Virus record (IMG/VR): IMGVR_UViG_3300009149_000075
Span: 1-43,289 of that record
Length of the DNA: 43,289 nucleotides
Reading direction: 5' to 3' (one strand)
From: a virus
Under the pieces are notes generated by a model. It had not been told where the DNA came from, did not search any database, and was given only the letters and a program-made list of their open reading frames with translations. Positions 7,297 through 14,428 of the stretch are shown in pieces (position 1 is the first letter of the stretch; each line of letters opens with the position of its first letter). The translations under genes were made by a program, and so were the position numbers.

Positions 7297-7548
7297 TTAA
7301 CCTAATAATTCTCTTAGTGCATCTCTAACCTCTTTAGCAGCATAAAGTCCTACCCGAAATTCTTTGCCATTAGAAAGATTGACTATTATTTGTGAAGGGC
7401 TTTCATCCGGATTGTTTCTGTAGACAAATCCATCCACAATATCCATATCCCCAGGCTGTCTAAACCTATCCCTGCCAATCGACATTCCTTTTTTAGGATC
7501 CCCGGTTTTTTCAAACCACACATTTTCATTGACAGTTTTGGCTTTCAT
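7297..7548 (-). CDS. Small tagged protein, 83 residues
   Basis: Residues 1-25 carry the shared tag: V-N-E at 6-8, F12-E-K-T-G-D-P-K19, and M-S-I-G at 22-25. This is identical in spacing to the ankyrin protein and the two copies at 13,611 and 13,961. The remaining 58 residues look like a small beta-rich domain (IIVNLSNGKEFRVGLYAAKEVRDALREL). No family is recognised. It lies 1 nt downstream of the 73-residue gene and 11 nt upstream of the RuvC-like gene, so it is part of a minus-strand operon. Confidence 0.7.
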   Translation of the reverse strand: MKAKTVNENVWFEKTGDPKKGMSIGRDRFRQPGDMDIVDGFVYRNNPDESPSQIIVNLSNGKEFRVGLYAAKEVRDALRELLG

Positions 7549-7549
7549 C

Positions 7550-7771
7550 CTAATATCCTCTTCTACGATATTCTCTTCCCTCTACATCATCAAATTCGCC
7601 CTCTTCTTCATACCATCTTTGGTATTCTCTGGAGTTTTTATTAACCCATCTTCCATTCAACATGGTGTAATCGGGATCGTTTTCTGGAGAATCATAATCC
7701 CCATCGTAATATTCATTAATGAACTTGTCTACGGATTCATTTACTAGTTTTGTCCTCATATCTTTATTCAT
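7550..7771 (-). CDS. Small acidic/tyrosine-rich protein, 73 residues
   Basis: The product is hydrophilic, rich in D, E, Y and R, and unrecognised. The N-terminus has L-V-N-E-S near residue 10 and F-I-N-E near 18. These resemble the (L/V)-x-E step of the tag and the F-I-x-E of T4 capsid-targeting sequences, but the R-G-x-D-P-K part is missing. It is tightly packed between the glycine-zipper gene (1-nt gap) and the 83-residue tagged gene (1-nt gap), which supports a real operon member. Confidence 0.55.
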   Translation of the reverse strand: MNKDMRTKLVNESVDKFINEYYDGDYDSPENDPDYTMLNGRWVNKNSREYQRWYEEEGEFDDVEGREYRRRGY

Positions 7772-7772
7772 A

Positions 7773-8147
7773 TTATTTTCCTTTACCTACAGCATATCCA
7801 AGTGCAGTAGTTACAAGCCTGGATGTTAATAATCTACCTAAACTTCCCTTTTCATCTACACCTAATACTTTACAAATTGCTCTTCCAATTGCTGGTCCCG
7901 CTAAAGCCCCAACAGTGGCTCCGGCCAATCCTCCTATGAACCCCTCATCTACATCCTCCCCCGCTTCTATTCTTCTTATAAGTTCCTCATACATTGCTTC
8001 GGCTTCCTGAATCTGGTCCGGAGTAGCGTCTTTAATTTCTTCGGCTTCGAATATTCTAGAAGATTGGGAATACTTAATGTCAAAATAAGTAGGAAATTCT
8101 TCAACCTCATCTAGAGGTAATCTGCTATGTGTTTCTCTTGGTTTCAT
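7773..8147 (-). CDS. Glycine-zipper membrane-active protein
   Basis: Residues about 68-90 (GFIGGLAGATVGALAGPAIG) form a G-x3-G-x3-G glycine zipper. This is a membrane-inserting or helix-packing motif found in pore-forming and outer-membrane-associated proteins. A second hydrophobic run closes the protein (LVTTALGYAVGKGK). The N-terminal 65 residues are acidic and helical, ending in G-E-D-V-D-E just before the zipper; V-D-E would be a gp21-type cleavage site. A plausible role is an ejected pore or an envelope protein. It is the first of four minus-strand genes ending with RuvC-like. No family name is certain. Confidence 0.6.
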   Translation of the reverse strand: MKPRETHSRLPLDEVEEFPTYFDIKYSQSSRIFEAEEIKDATPDQIQEAEAMYEELIRRIEAGEDVDEGFIGGLAGATVGALAGPAIGRAICKVLGVDEKGSLGRLLTSRLVTTALGYAVGKGK

Positions 8148-8164
8148 GAATGGCTTTTATTTAT

Positions 8165-8743
8165 TTATCTTCTTGGAGTTCCAACATTATAATTTTCATC
8201 ATCAATCCTTCTTAAAATATTATATCGATTATATCTTAGATTCATGGTAAATGTATTAAATTGGGCTGCGGATTGTGCATATGAAATCTCAAACTGCGAT
8301 ATATTTGTAGGAATAATATATTCATATGAAAATACTACCAATTCGAATCCCTTATGATCTAGAAAAGAAACATACATTGGAGGCCAAAATGGGACGGTGT
8401 CCCCATAATCTAAAAACTTTTCAATTTGTTCAAAGAGAATCCAATAAGATATGAAGCTCTCAGTTAGTTTAAATGTAAGTGTTAAATTTTTATCCAATAG
8501 TGGCTCCATTTCTTTTCCTGGCCTATATTGAATATTGAATTGACCTTGCTGTTGGGAAACATTGTTTAATTCAACGCTTGGAAAGGTTATACTCTGAACA
8601 CAAGCATTTATAAAATCCTCCAAATTTTCATATGGAAGTTTCATTCTTTGCACAATAGGATCCCATCTATTTCTGATTTCGGGATAGAAAAATCCCTTAG
8701 GAAACCTTACTACAAATTGGTTACTTAAATTATTGAGAATCAT
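8165..8743 (-). CDS. Tail-tube-fold / baseplate structural protein
   Basis: The 192-residue protein is beta-rich with the signature of phage tail-tube-like proteins: a long strand (LDKNLTLTFKLTESFISYWILFEQI), F-W-P-P-M-Y-V-S-F-L-D, then FELVVFSYEYIIPTNI and a closing FNTFTMNLRYNRY strand. It could be the tail tube initiator (T4 gp54-like), a tube terminator or a second tube protein; the main tube protein is at 21,596-22,192. Its start is preceded by AAAGGAG, one of the few Shine-Dalgarno-like sites here, and by GATATATAAAGAAAAGG. It heads the minus-strand set 8743 to 6662. Confidence 0.5.
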   Translation of the reverse strand: MILNNLSNQFVVRFPKGFFYPEIRNRWDPIVQRMKLPYENLEDFINACVQSITFPSVELNNVSQQQGQFNIQYRPGKEMEPLLDKNLTLTFKLTESFISYWILFEQIEKFLDYGDTVPFWPPMYVSFLDHKGFELVVFSYEYIIPTNISQFEISYAQSAAQFNTFTMNLRYNRYNILRRIDDENYNVGTPRR

Positions 8744-8750
8744 GGAAACT

Positions 8751-8767
8751 CCTTTTCTTTATATATC
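8751..8767 (-). promoter_or_regulatory. Late-promoter-like motif GATATATAAAGAAAAGG with overlapping SD
   Basis: On the minus strand this motif precedes the tail-tube-fold gene. It combines the recurrent GATATATAAA core with a purine-rich AAAAGGAG that could be a Shine-Dalgarno sequence. Confidence 0.45.
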
Positions 8768-8820
8768 GAAACTATTTATGTCCGATCCGCTATAAAAATA
8801 AATTAAAATAAGATATTAAT

Positions 8821-9459
8821 ATGTCCGAAGAAAAGAAAACTGAAAACACTACAGGAACATTAGAAATTAGCAATCCGGATGAGCTAAATGAAAAACTCAC
8901 TGCCGCAATTGAAAACAATGAAAATAAACCTACGGAAGAAGAAGTTGAAGCAAAAAAACTAGAGGTTGAAGAATCTTCTAAGAATTTTTCTGTTAAATCA
9001 TGGGATATAGGAGACGGGGAAAAGGCCCAGTCCTATATAGATTACATTGCCCATTTTATGAGAAATAGAATTTTCTGGACTAAAAATGGATGGATGGGAG
9101 TTCTTAAAATGAATGAAGAGCTTAAAGATGCAGAAAAGTTTATAAAAGAGAATCCAGGACAACCATTAAAATTAGGTTATCAGGCTATGGAATTTCTTTT
9201 TTATTCTTTCCAAAATCCGGGGGGAATTGGTTTACAAGCTGCTCAGGATTTTGAATCAGAAAATGATACTTATGCCGAAGTATTTAATGATCTAGGCGAG
9301 CAATTAGCTGCTGCAAGAAAGGAATTAAAAGATATTCAATTTATGCAGGAACAATATGTCGCTATGCAACAAGGTTTTTTCCTAGAAGTAGAGGAAGAGA
9401 CTGAGGAAGCCCCGGTGCCAGAGGAAACTCCAGCACAAGAGGAGGTGGCTGACAAATAA
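8821..9459 (+). CDS. Acidic-ended hypothetical protein, 212 residues
   Basis: I do not recognise this protein. Both termini are Glu/Pro/Thr-rich and probably disordered. The centre (about 55-180) is folded and helical, with aromatic residues (FMRNRIFWTKNGWMGVLKMNEELKDAEKFI; YQAMEFLFYSFQNPGGIGL) and then a coiled-coil-like segment (LGEQLAAARKELKDIQFM). There are no catalytic motifs. It is a single-gene plus-strand unit preceded by CTATAAAAATAAATTAAAA and closed by a strong terminator at 9484-9514, so it is probably well expressed. A structural, chaperone or internal role is possible but not shown. Confidence 0.6.
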   Translation: MSEEKKTENTTGTLEISNPDELNEKLTAAIENNENKPTEEEVEAKKLEVEESSKNFSVKSWDIGDGEKAQSYIDYIAHFMRNRIFWTKNGWMGVLKMNEELKDAEKFIKENPGQPLKLGYQAMEFLFYSFQNPGGIGLQAAQDFESENDTYAEVFNDLGEQLAAARKELKDIQFMQEQYVAMQQGFFLEVEEETEEAPVPEETPAQEEVADK

Positions 9460-9483
9460 ATAATTATTCCTTTATATTTCAGA

Positions 9484-9514
9484 GGGGATCCTAAAACTAG
9501 GGTTCCCTTTTTTT
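9484..9514 (+). terminator. Rho-independent terminator
   Basis: GGGGATCCT (9484-9492) pairs with AGGGTTCCC (9499-9507), including two G-U pairs, with a short A-rich loop and a seven-T run after it. It lies just downstream of the 212-residue gene. Confidence 0.75.
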
Positions 9515-9546
9515 GTATAATATAAGTAGACCTGATGAATAAATAC

Positions 9547-9563
9547 GGATAAATAAAGTAAAC
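9547..9563 (+). promoter_or_regulatory. Late-promoter-like motif GGATAAATAAAG
   Basis: The same GGATAAATAAAG string as at 5398, again exactly 12 nt before the ATG. It starts the unit 9571-11382. Confidence 0.5.
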
Positions 9564-9570
9564 AGAAACT

Positions 9571-9957
9571 ATGGAAAAATGGTTAAAAAAGAATCTTAAG
9601 TATATCACACTTATATTCTTAGCCCTATTTTTAATAAAAAACACGCAAAGCTGTAACAGAAAAATGTCTCTAAGGATATTAGAAAAAGACCTATCAGAAC
9701 AATGCGATTCCTTATTAACAATTAAGGATGAAATAATCTCTAAAAAGACTTTGGAAATTACAAATCTGCAAAAAAATCAAGTTGTTCAGGATTATTACAT
9801 TAAGGATTTGGAAAATGAATTAAAAATAGCTGGGGTTAAGGTTGATGCTGCAGAAAGGAGAGCAAATGCTGTACAACAAACTGCAGAAAAAATTCGAGCA
9901 AACACTACTATACAAATAAAAGGTGCTGAACAAGATACTTTAAAAATAACGGAATAA
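9571..9957 (+). CDS. Membrane-anchored coiled-coil protein (inner-spanin-like)
   Basis: The 128-residue product has one N-terminal hydrophobic helix (ITLIFLALFLI, about 11-23), then a cysteine and a long heptad-like coiled coil (LEKDLSEQCDSLLTIKDEI ... VDAAERRANAVQQTAEKI). A single inner-membrane helix with a periplasmic coiled coil is the layout of an i-spanin, but the layout is not unique to spanins and no partner o-spanin lipoprotein is obvious. Its stop overlaps the ATG of the next gene (TAATG at 9955-9959), so they are coupled. The name is tentative. Confidence 0.5.
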   Translation: MEKWLKKNLKYITLIFLALFLIKNTQSCNRKMSLRILEKDLSEQCDSLLTIKDEIISKKTLEITNLQKNQVVQDYYIKDLENELKIAGVKVDAAERRANAVQQTAEKIRANTTIQIKGAEQDTLKITE

Positions 9958-10970
9958 TGAAAAAATTTTTACAAAGGGGAAAGAAGTTATATTGGTGGTT
10001 AATAGGAACTTTTGCTGTTCTTTATTTAGCAGTGGCATTTGTATCTACTCTTCACGCAATAACTTTCTTTCAATTAGCTAACACCATGGGATTAGCTATA
10101 TTATTAGGGGCTGCTTATGAAATAGGTCAAGCAACAGTATTATTTTCGATACTAATGTCCCAGAATAGACAAAAGCTTCTTGCATGGGCTATGATGTTTT
10201 TGCTTACCGCATTACAGGTCACCGCGAATGTCTATGCCTCGTTTAAATATATGGATATGAGCCAATCTACAGATTGGACATACTGGCAGCGAGCTATATT
10301 ATTCGGGGTTCAAGCTGAATCCGCTGAAATGTATAAAGTGATCATTTCCTGGATTTCAGGGGCATTACTCCCGTTAGTAGCATTGGGCATGACAGCATTG
10401 GTTGCTGATAATATTAAAATGGCTACAGAAGAGGGCGAAAGGGATCCATTAGCTCCAGATAGGGCGGAGGAGATAATTGAGAATGAAGTAAAGAAAAGAC
10501 TTGAAGAGAAGGGAGGGGATGAGCCATTATTTGGGAATTTATTTAAAAGAAAGAAAAAAGATCAAGTAGAAATCAATCCAATAACCCCAGATACTTTAGA
10601 ATTTATTGATGATGAGAGTCTGGATGAGGAATTTCCTTGGGAAAAAGAAGATAGAGCTGAAGAGGATATCGAAGAATTAAAAGATATTATAAAGGAGGTA
10701 AAAGCCCCTGAACCAACGATTGAAGATGTAGCAGAAGCTGCAGAGGAAGAAATTCCTGAAATTACTTTAGAAACTACAACTAAAACTGTAGATGCACATC
10801 CTGCAAAATACGAAGAAAAAGGTGACGGGAAATTCTATCCTGCACCAATGAATAAGATGAGAGGATGGCATCTGATGAATGAATATGTTGATGATGATCA
10901 TAATGTATTTGAAAAGGGCAAATTCATAAAACACGATTTGGATAAAATTCCAACCTCAAAAAAAGCATAG
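9957..10970 (+). CDS. Four-helix membrane protein with acidic cytoplasmic tail (0-frame product)
   Basis: The 337-residue 0-frame product has four hydrophobic helices at about 12-35, 41-66, 70-92 and 123-148. A long acidic tail follows (DPLAPDRAEEIIENEVKKRLEEK; EFPWEKEDRAEEDIEELKDIIKEV) and then a folded-looking segment (GDGKFYPAPMNKMRGWHLMNEY). I do not recognise the family. The gene ends at a -1 frameshift signal (10958-11007), so a longer form is probably also made. It is coupled to the preceding spanin-like gene by TAATG. A role at the host membrane is likely from topology alone. Confidence 0.65.
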   Translation: MKKFLQRGKKLYWWLIGTFAVLYLAVAFVSTLHAITFFQLANTMGLAILLGAAYEIGQATVLFSILMSQNRQKLLAWAMMFLLTALQVTANVYASFKYMDMSQSTDWTYWQRAILFGVQAESAEMYKVIISWISGALLPLVALGMTALVADNIKMATEEGERDPLAPDRAEEIIENEVKKRLEEKGGDEPLFGNLFKRKKKDQVEINPITPDTLEFIDDESLDEEFPWEKEDRAEEDIEELKDIIKEVKAPEPTIEDVAEAAEEEIPEITLETTTKTVDAHPAKYEEKGDGKFYPAPMNKMRGWHLMNEYVDDDHNVFEKGKFIKHDLDKIPTSKKA

Positions 10971-11007
10971 GGGCGAGCGAAGATACAGGGGTTAAGGAGC
11001 TCGTCCC
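10958..11007 (+). promoter_or_regulatory. -1 programmed ribosomal frameshift signal
   Basis: In the 0 frame the last codons are TCA AAA AAA GCA TAG, so 10958-10964 is a classic A_AAA_AAA slippery heptamer. After a 5-nt spacer (10965-10969) comes a stem: GGGGCGAGC (10970-10978) pairs with GCTCGTCCC (10999-11007) through 9 bp with one G-U, around a 20-nt loop. A GTTAAGGAG purine run lies in the loop and 3' arm. The -1 frame is open for 90 codons beyond the site. All three parts of a -1 frameshift signal are present in the correct order and spacing. Confidence 0.8.
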
Positions 11008-11236
11008 AGAAATAAAGGACCCAATAAAGGAACTTAATAAACCCACTCCAGGGACAGAATTGTTGGAAAGACTAAAAAAACAGGAAGAGGTGAGGCCTAA
11101 AGTTGAGAAAAAGGATGATTTTGTTGGCACTATAATAGATGGGGTTGAAGTAGTTGATGTCAAAGCTATACCAACAAAAAAAGATGAAACCAAATTAGCT
11201 GTATCAGAAGAAAGAAAAACATGGGACAAACCTTAA
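10964..11236 (+). CDS. -1 frame extension of the membrane protein (frameshift product C-terminus)
   Basis: After a -1 slip on A_AAA_AAA, reading continues from AGC at 10964 for 90 codons to TAA at 11234-11236. The full frameshift product would be 426 residues. The extension is charged and Pro/Lys/Glu-rich (VKELVPEIKDPIKELNK; TPGTELLERLKKQEEVRPK; FVGTIIDGVEVVDVKAIPT), similar in composition to the tail that precedes it. It has no ATG near its beginning. The alternative is an indel in the A-run splitting one gene, but the downstream stem argues for programmed recoding. Confidence 0.7.
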   Translation, partial: SIGASEDTGVKELVPEIKDPIKELNKPTPGTELLERLKKQEEVRPKVEKKDDFVGTIIDGVEVVDVKAIPTKKDETKLAVSEERKTWDKP

Positions 11237-11382
11237 GAAATATCGAGGAAGTTAGGAGAATCATTCAAGAGGAGATGGGACAGATTGCTAAAACCAATAA
11301 TCTAGATCTCCAGGACGTCAGCATAAATTTGGATGAAAGAAAAATGAATGTCACTTTTGGTTTAGGTCTTTATTTTGTCTAA
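11221..11382 (+). CDS. Small hypothetical protein, 53 residues
   Basis: The ATG lies inside the end of the -1 extension. The product has a helical first half (LRNIEEVRRIIQEEMGQI) and a beta-like second half (VSINLDERKMNVTFGLGLYFV). No family is recognised. It closes the unit 9571-11382 and is followed directly by a terminator, which supports its being a real last cistron. It is short enough that its coding status is moderate. Confidence 0.5.
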   Translation: MGQTLRNIEEVRRIIQEEMGQIAKTNNLDLQDVSINLDERKMNVTFGLGLYFV

Positions 11383-11407
11383 ATCACACTTACATATCGC
11401 ATTAATT

Positions 11408-11432
11408 AAAGAGGGCTAGAACCTCTTTTTTT
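11408..11432 (+). terminator. Rho-independent terminator
   Basis: AAAGAGG (11408-11414) and CCTCTTT (11422-11428) form a stem around a 7-nt loop, followed by a T-run. It ends the membrane-protein unit. Confidence 0.75.
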
Positions 11433-11466
11433 ATTTGAATAAATAGATAAAATAAATGCGTTTACA

Positions 11467-13611
11467 ATGGCAACCACAGACTTATTCAATAACCCTAATA
11501 ATGATTACGTAAATCCTGGTCTTTCCCCATGTCAAGGATCAAGTGATGATGCCTATTTTGGCATTGGGAATGGAAATGCGGAAATAACCTCTGGTTCCCA
11601 AATATTAGCTTCCCTAGATTTTTCAAATGTAAAAATTGGGGTTTCCGCATGGAGTGTGGAAACCAAGATAATTGGTGAAAGAGAGGTAGTTTATATTCCG
11701 GGATTAACAAAAGGCTTGCAAAAAAGACAGCAGGGATTTATCATACCCAATCTTGTAAGTGATGATTATGATCTAAATCCATATTTTTTACAAGTAGATC
11801 TTTCTATTAATTATTATCAGAATTTCAGATACACATATACTAGTATAGATGCATCTGCGAATTATGACCAAAATTTAACTATTGCGGACGCATTAAATAT
11901 AGCTTTAGGAACTGCCGGAATTAGTGCTACCGCAACCTATGATCCTAGCGCATTAACATTTACTGGTACGATAGATGGATACGATTTTACTATTTCTAAT
12001 GTAGTTCTATCCTTAATTGATGCTTCTGAAAATTCTTCATCTCCATTCGCATATCAATCAAACGCAGATTCATATGATCTAGTGGAAAATCCAGATCTAA
12101 AATATTTATATGCAAAATATCCAAATGGTGCTGTACAGGGAATTGTTATGAAAGGTATTTATCCGACAACAACTCCAATGACCCCATATGATAAATGGCT
12201 TAACATATTTCACGTTAGTGATATGATAACTCTTTATACCGAAATAGAAATTGATAATTTCATAACAGATATACAAAAAACAACAACAATAACATTTGAT
12301 CCAGACGTTACATTTGGACCATTTGTAGATGACGTAGATGTTAATGTTAAAGATATATCATGTGTTTCTACTGGATATACCTATGATCCTAGTTATGGAT
12401 TACCAACTTATAATGCAACTGTAGATAATTCAGTTTTATTATATGCTTCTTATTCATTTTCCACAATAACAAATTCTATAATTGAATATAGCGGGATTTC
12501 AGATTTTAGAGTTGCAGATCCATCTGGATGGCATATTTCGGATTCTTCAGTTTATGGATCAGATCTATATGATAATAATGTTGGAGCAAATGATCCAGAT
12601 TCTTTCATTGAAAATTCATTTATATCAGAATCTTCTATTAATACAGTAGATGTTTCTGGATGTTTAATCCAAAACTCCTATGTCAAATATGGTTTAATCA
12701 GAAATTCCGATATCGCTTGTTTATGGTTGCTAGAAGATACATCAATTCTTACTTCCACAATTAGCAATTTTGATGCTGAGGGTAATGATTTTTATAATTC
12801 TGGCATTTCAAACATGGTTTTAACTTCTGGCGGAATTTACGATTCTTCAATCTTAGATTCTTCGATAGTTTCTTCTACTGTATCCGGATCTTTAGCAGAA
12901 AATTTAGATGTTAGTTTAGGAACTATTTCCGATACCTATATTAAGGATTCATTCTTTTTCGAATCGGATATCGAGGATTCGTCCATATTAAATTCTGTAG
13001 TTAATAATGCATCTTCGATAACAAACTCCGTATTTGAAGGAGGATATACAAATGCTTATAAATTAACAATAAATGCGAGTTTAGGACTTTATGAATGGGT
13101 TATAGATGATCCTACGTTAAGTATTGATGATTCATCAAGTAGAGTTGGAATTCAAACCACCACTATTCATGATTCCTCAATAAACAATGCCACCATTTAT
13201 GATTCATCGATTTATACATCATACCTTCAAGATGCTTCTTTAATAAGATGTACTCTTTATAATGTTGAGGTGGACTCATCCTCCGTAACATATGAAGATT
13301 GCCGAATCGTTCAAATAAACATGACTGAGGATTGTTCTATTACATGGGACGTGGATTCATCAACATATTATCAAAAATCAATAAAAAATGTTGAGGTTGG
13401 TATGAATGGATGTTCTACCGATGAAGCTATCAGTGCTGGAGATTATCTAGATTGGATTAATACAAATAATTACTGGAATAAATTCGGGGATATGTATGTT
13501 TGGACTACGGCTCCAGATGGATGTTCGGATTGTCATAATCTAATTGATGGTTTCTATGTTTATAATCCACATACATTCAGTGTTAAAATAGAATATATGT
13601 TATTTATCTAA
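11467..13611 (+). CDS. Beta-helical appendage / tail-fibre-like structural protein
   Basis: The 714-residue protein is rich in Ser, Asp, Ile and Tyr. Residues about 320-620 form an irregular array of short I/V-x-(D/N)-S-S-I steps (ENSFISESSINTVDVSG; IYDSSILDSSIVSSTVSG; IHDSSINNATIYDSSIYTS). This is the kind of five-to-six-residue rung expected for a beta-helix or pentapeptide-like solenoid. The N-terminal 200 residues look globular. A cysteine-containing C-terminal domain follows (CSITWDVDSS; CSDCHNLIDGFYVYNPHTF). A phage surface or fibre role is likely from composition; no family is recognised. Its stop overlaps the next ATG (TAATG, 13609-13613), coupling it to two tagged proteins. Confidence 0.6.
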   Translation: MATTDLFNNPNNDYVNPGLSPCQGSSDDAYFGIGNGNAEITSGSQILASLDFSNVKIGVSAWSVETKIIGEREVVYIPGLTKGLQKRQQGFIIPNLVSDDYDLNPYFLQVDLSINYYQNFRYTYTSIDASANYDQNLTIADALNIALGTAGISATATYDPSALTFTGTIDGYDFTISNVVLSLIDASENSSSPFAYQSNADSYDLVENPDLKYLYAKYPNGAVQGIVMKGIYPTTTPMTPYDKWLNIFHVSDMITLYTEIEIDNFITDIQKTTTITFDPDVTFGPFVDDVDVNVKDISCVSTGYTYDPSYGLPTYNATVDNSVLLYASYSFSTITNSIIEYSGISDFRVADPSGWHISDSSVYGSDLYDNNVGANDPDSFIENSFISESSINTVDVSGCLIQNSYVKYGLIRNSDIACLWLLEDTSILTSTISNFDAEGNDFYNSGISNMVLTSGGIYDSSILDSSIVSSTVSGSLAENLDVSLGTISDTYIKDSFFFESDIEDSSILNSVVNNASSITNSVFEGGYTNAYKLTINASLGLYEWVIDDPTLSIDDSSSRVGIQTTTIHDSSINNATIYDSSIYTSYLQDASLIRCTLYNVEVDSSSVTYEDCRIVQINMTEDCSITWDVDSSTYYQKSIKNVEVGMNGCSTDEAISAGDYLDWINTNNYWNKFGDMYVWTTAPDGCSDCHNLIDGFYVYNPHTFSVKIEYMLFI

Positions 13612-13685
13612 TGAAAGCTCAATTCGTAAATGAAAATATCCGCTTCGAAAGAGGACAGGATCCTAAACATTCCATGGGGATTGGA
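13611..13685 (+). repeat. Direct repeat of tag-coding DNA, copy 1
   Basis: About the first 57 nt differ from the copy at 13,961 at only three sites, all silent. After a short variable stretch the next 11 nt are again identical, then similarity stops. This marks tag-level duplication, not whole-gene duplication. Confidence 0.85.
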
Positions 13686-13964
13686 ATGAGGGATGAAATA
13701 GTTTCAAAATTCGAAGAGGAGATGATGGAAAAATGGCCGGATCTGGATGAGGAGGAAATCATGAAAATACATCCATCTTATATTGAATTTGATATGTTTC
13801 CCCTCTCTACCCATGGAATGAATAGCTTGGATAGAACTATTAAAAAAGTCCTTCGTCAAAAAGAATATAGACCATTTCTTAAATATGTTAATGATGATAA
13901 TTATGAAGAATTGGAGATGGAAGATGTTTACGATGAAGAGACTATTTATGTTAAAATCCTATGA
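13611..13964 (+). CDS. Tagged protein, 117 residues (first of a tandem tagged pair)
   Basis: Residues 1-25 are the clearest form of the shared tag: V-N-E at 6-8, F12-E-R-G-Q-D-P-K19, and M-G-I-G at 22-25. The rest is acidic and helical (IVSKFEEEMMEKWPDLDEEEIMKI) and unrecognised. It is coupled on both sides: TAATG with the beta-helical gene before, and ATGA (13961-13964) with the second tagged gene after. The first 57 nt are nearly identical to those of the next gene although the bodies differ, so the tag was recently duplicated. Confidence 0.72.
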   Translation: MKAQFVNENIRFERGQDPKHSMGIGMRDEIVSKFEEEMMEKWPDLDEEEIMKIHPSYIEFDMFPLSTHGMNSLDRTIKKVLRQKEYRPFLKYVNDDNYEELEMEDVYDEETIYVKIL

Positions 13965-14035
13965 AAGCTCAATTTGTAAATGAAAATATCCGCTTCGAAA
14001 GAGGGCAAGATCCTAAAAGAACTATGGGGATTGGT
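13961..14035 (+). repeat. Direct repeat of tag-coding DNA, copy 2
   Basis: Second copy of the tag-coding segment, 350 bp from the first. The boundary of similarity coincides with the end of the M-x-I-G motif. Confidence 0.85.
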
Positions 14036-14416
14036 GATTGGAGTATTAAACGGGCTCTTTTAGATCAAAAAGATCTTCAACCTGGAAGTATGGAATACGA
14101 TGCTCAAAAAGATTGGTGGGATAATGGAGGAATACCCGATGAATTCAAGAAAGAAATAGGATATTCTGGCGATCCCAATGAAATTGTAGGATTTGACCTC
14201 GATTACTACGTAGAAAATGAATTGCCTGAATCTATAGATTATGATGATTTTAAAAACACCTTTACTGATCTAGATATAGTCAAAAGATTGCCCAATAAAA
14301 ATGGTTGGGGAACATTTATATGGAGAAAGGGAAAACTGGATGATGGATCTCCAGCATATTACTATGTAGATGGAATGGGCACTGGATTTTTATCAAGAAA
14401 GGAATGGTTAAAATAG
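13961..14416 (+). CDS. Tagged protein, 151 residues (second of a tandem tagged pair)
   Basis: Residues 1-25 repeat the tag of the preceding protein almost exactly (V-N-E; F-E-R-G-Q-D-P-K-R-T-M-G-I-G). The body differs: it has a YSGDPNEIVGFDLDYYVENELPES region and a C-terminal beta-rich end (GTFIWRKGKLDDGSPAYYYVDGMG). No family is recognised. The start overlaps the previous stop by ATGA. Twelve nucleotides separate it from the glycine-rich gene. Shared tag with unrelated bodies implies that the tag, not the body, decides where these proteins go. Confidence 0.72.
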   Translation: MKAQFVNENIRFERGQDPKRTMGIGDWSIKRALLDQKDLQPGSMEYDAQKDWWDNGGIPDEFKKEIGYSGDPNEIVGFDLDYYVENELPESIDYDDFKNTFTDLDIVKRLPNKNGWGTFIWRKGKLDDGSPAYYYVDGMGTGFLSRKEWLK

Positions 14417-14428
14417 CATAAATAGAAT

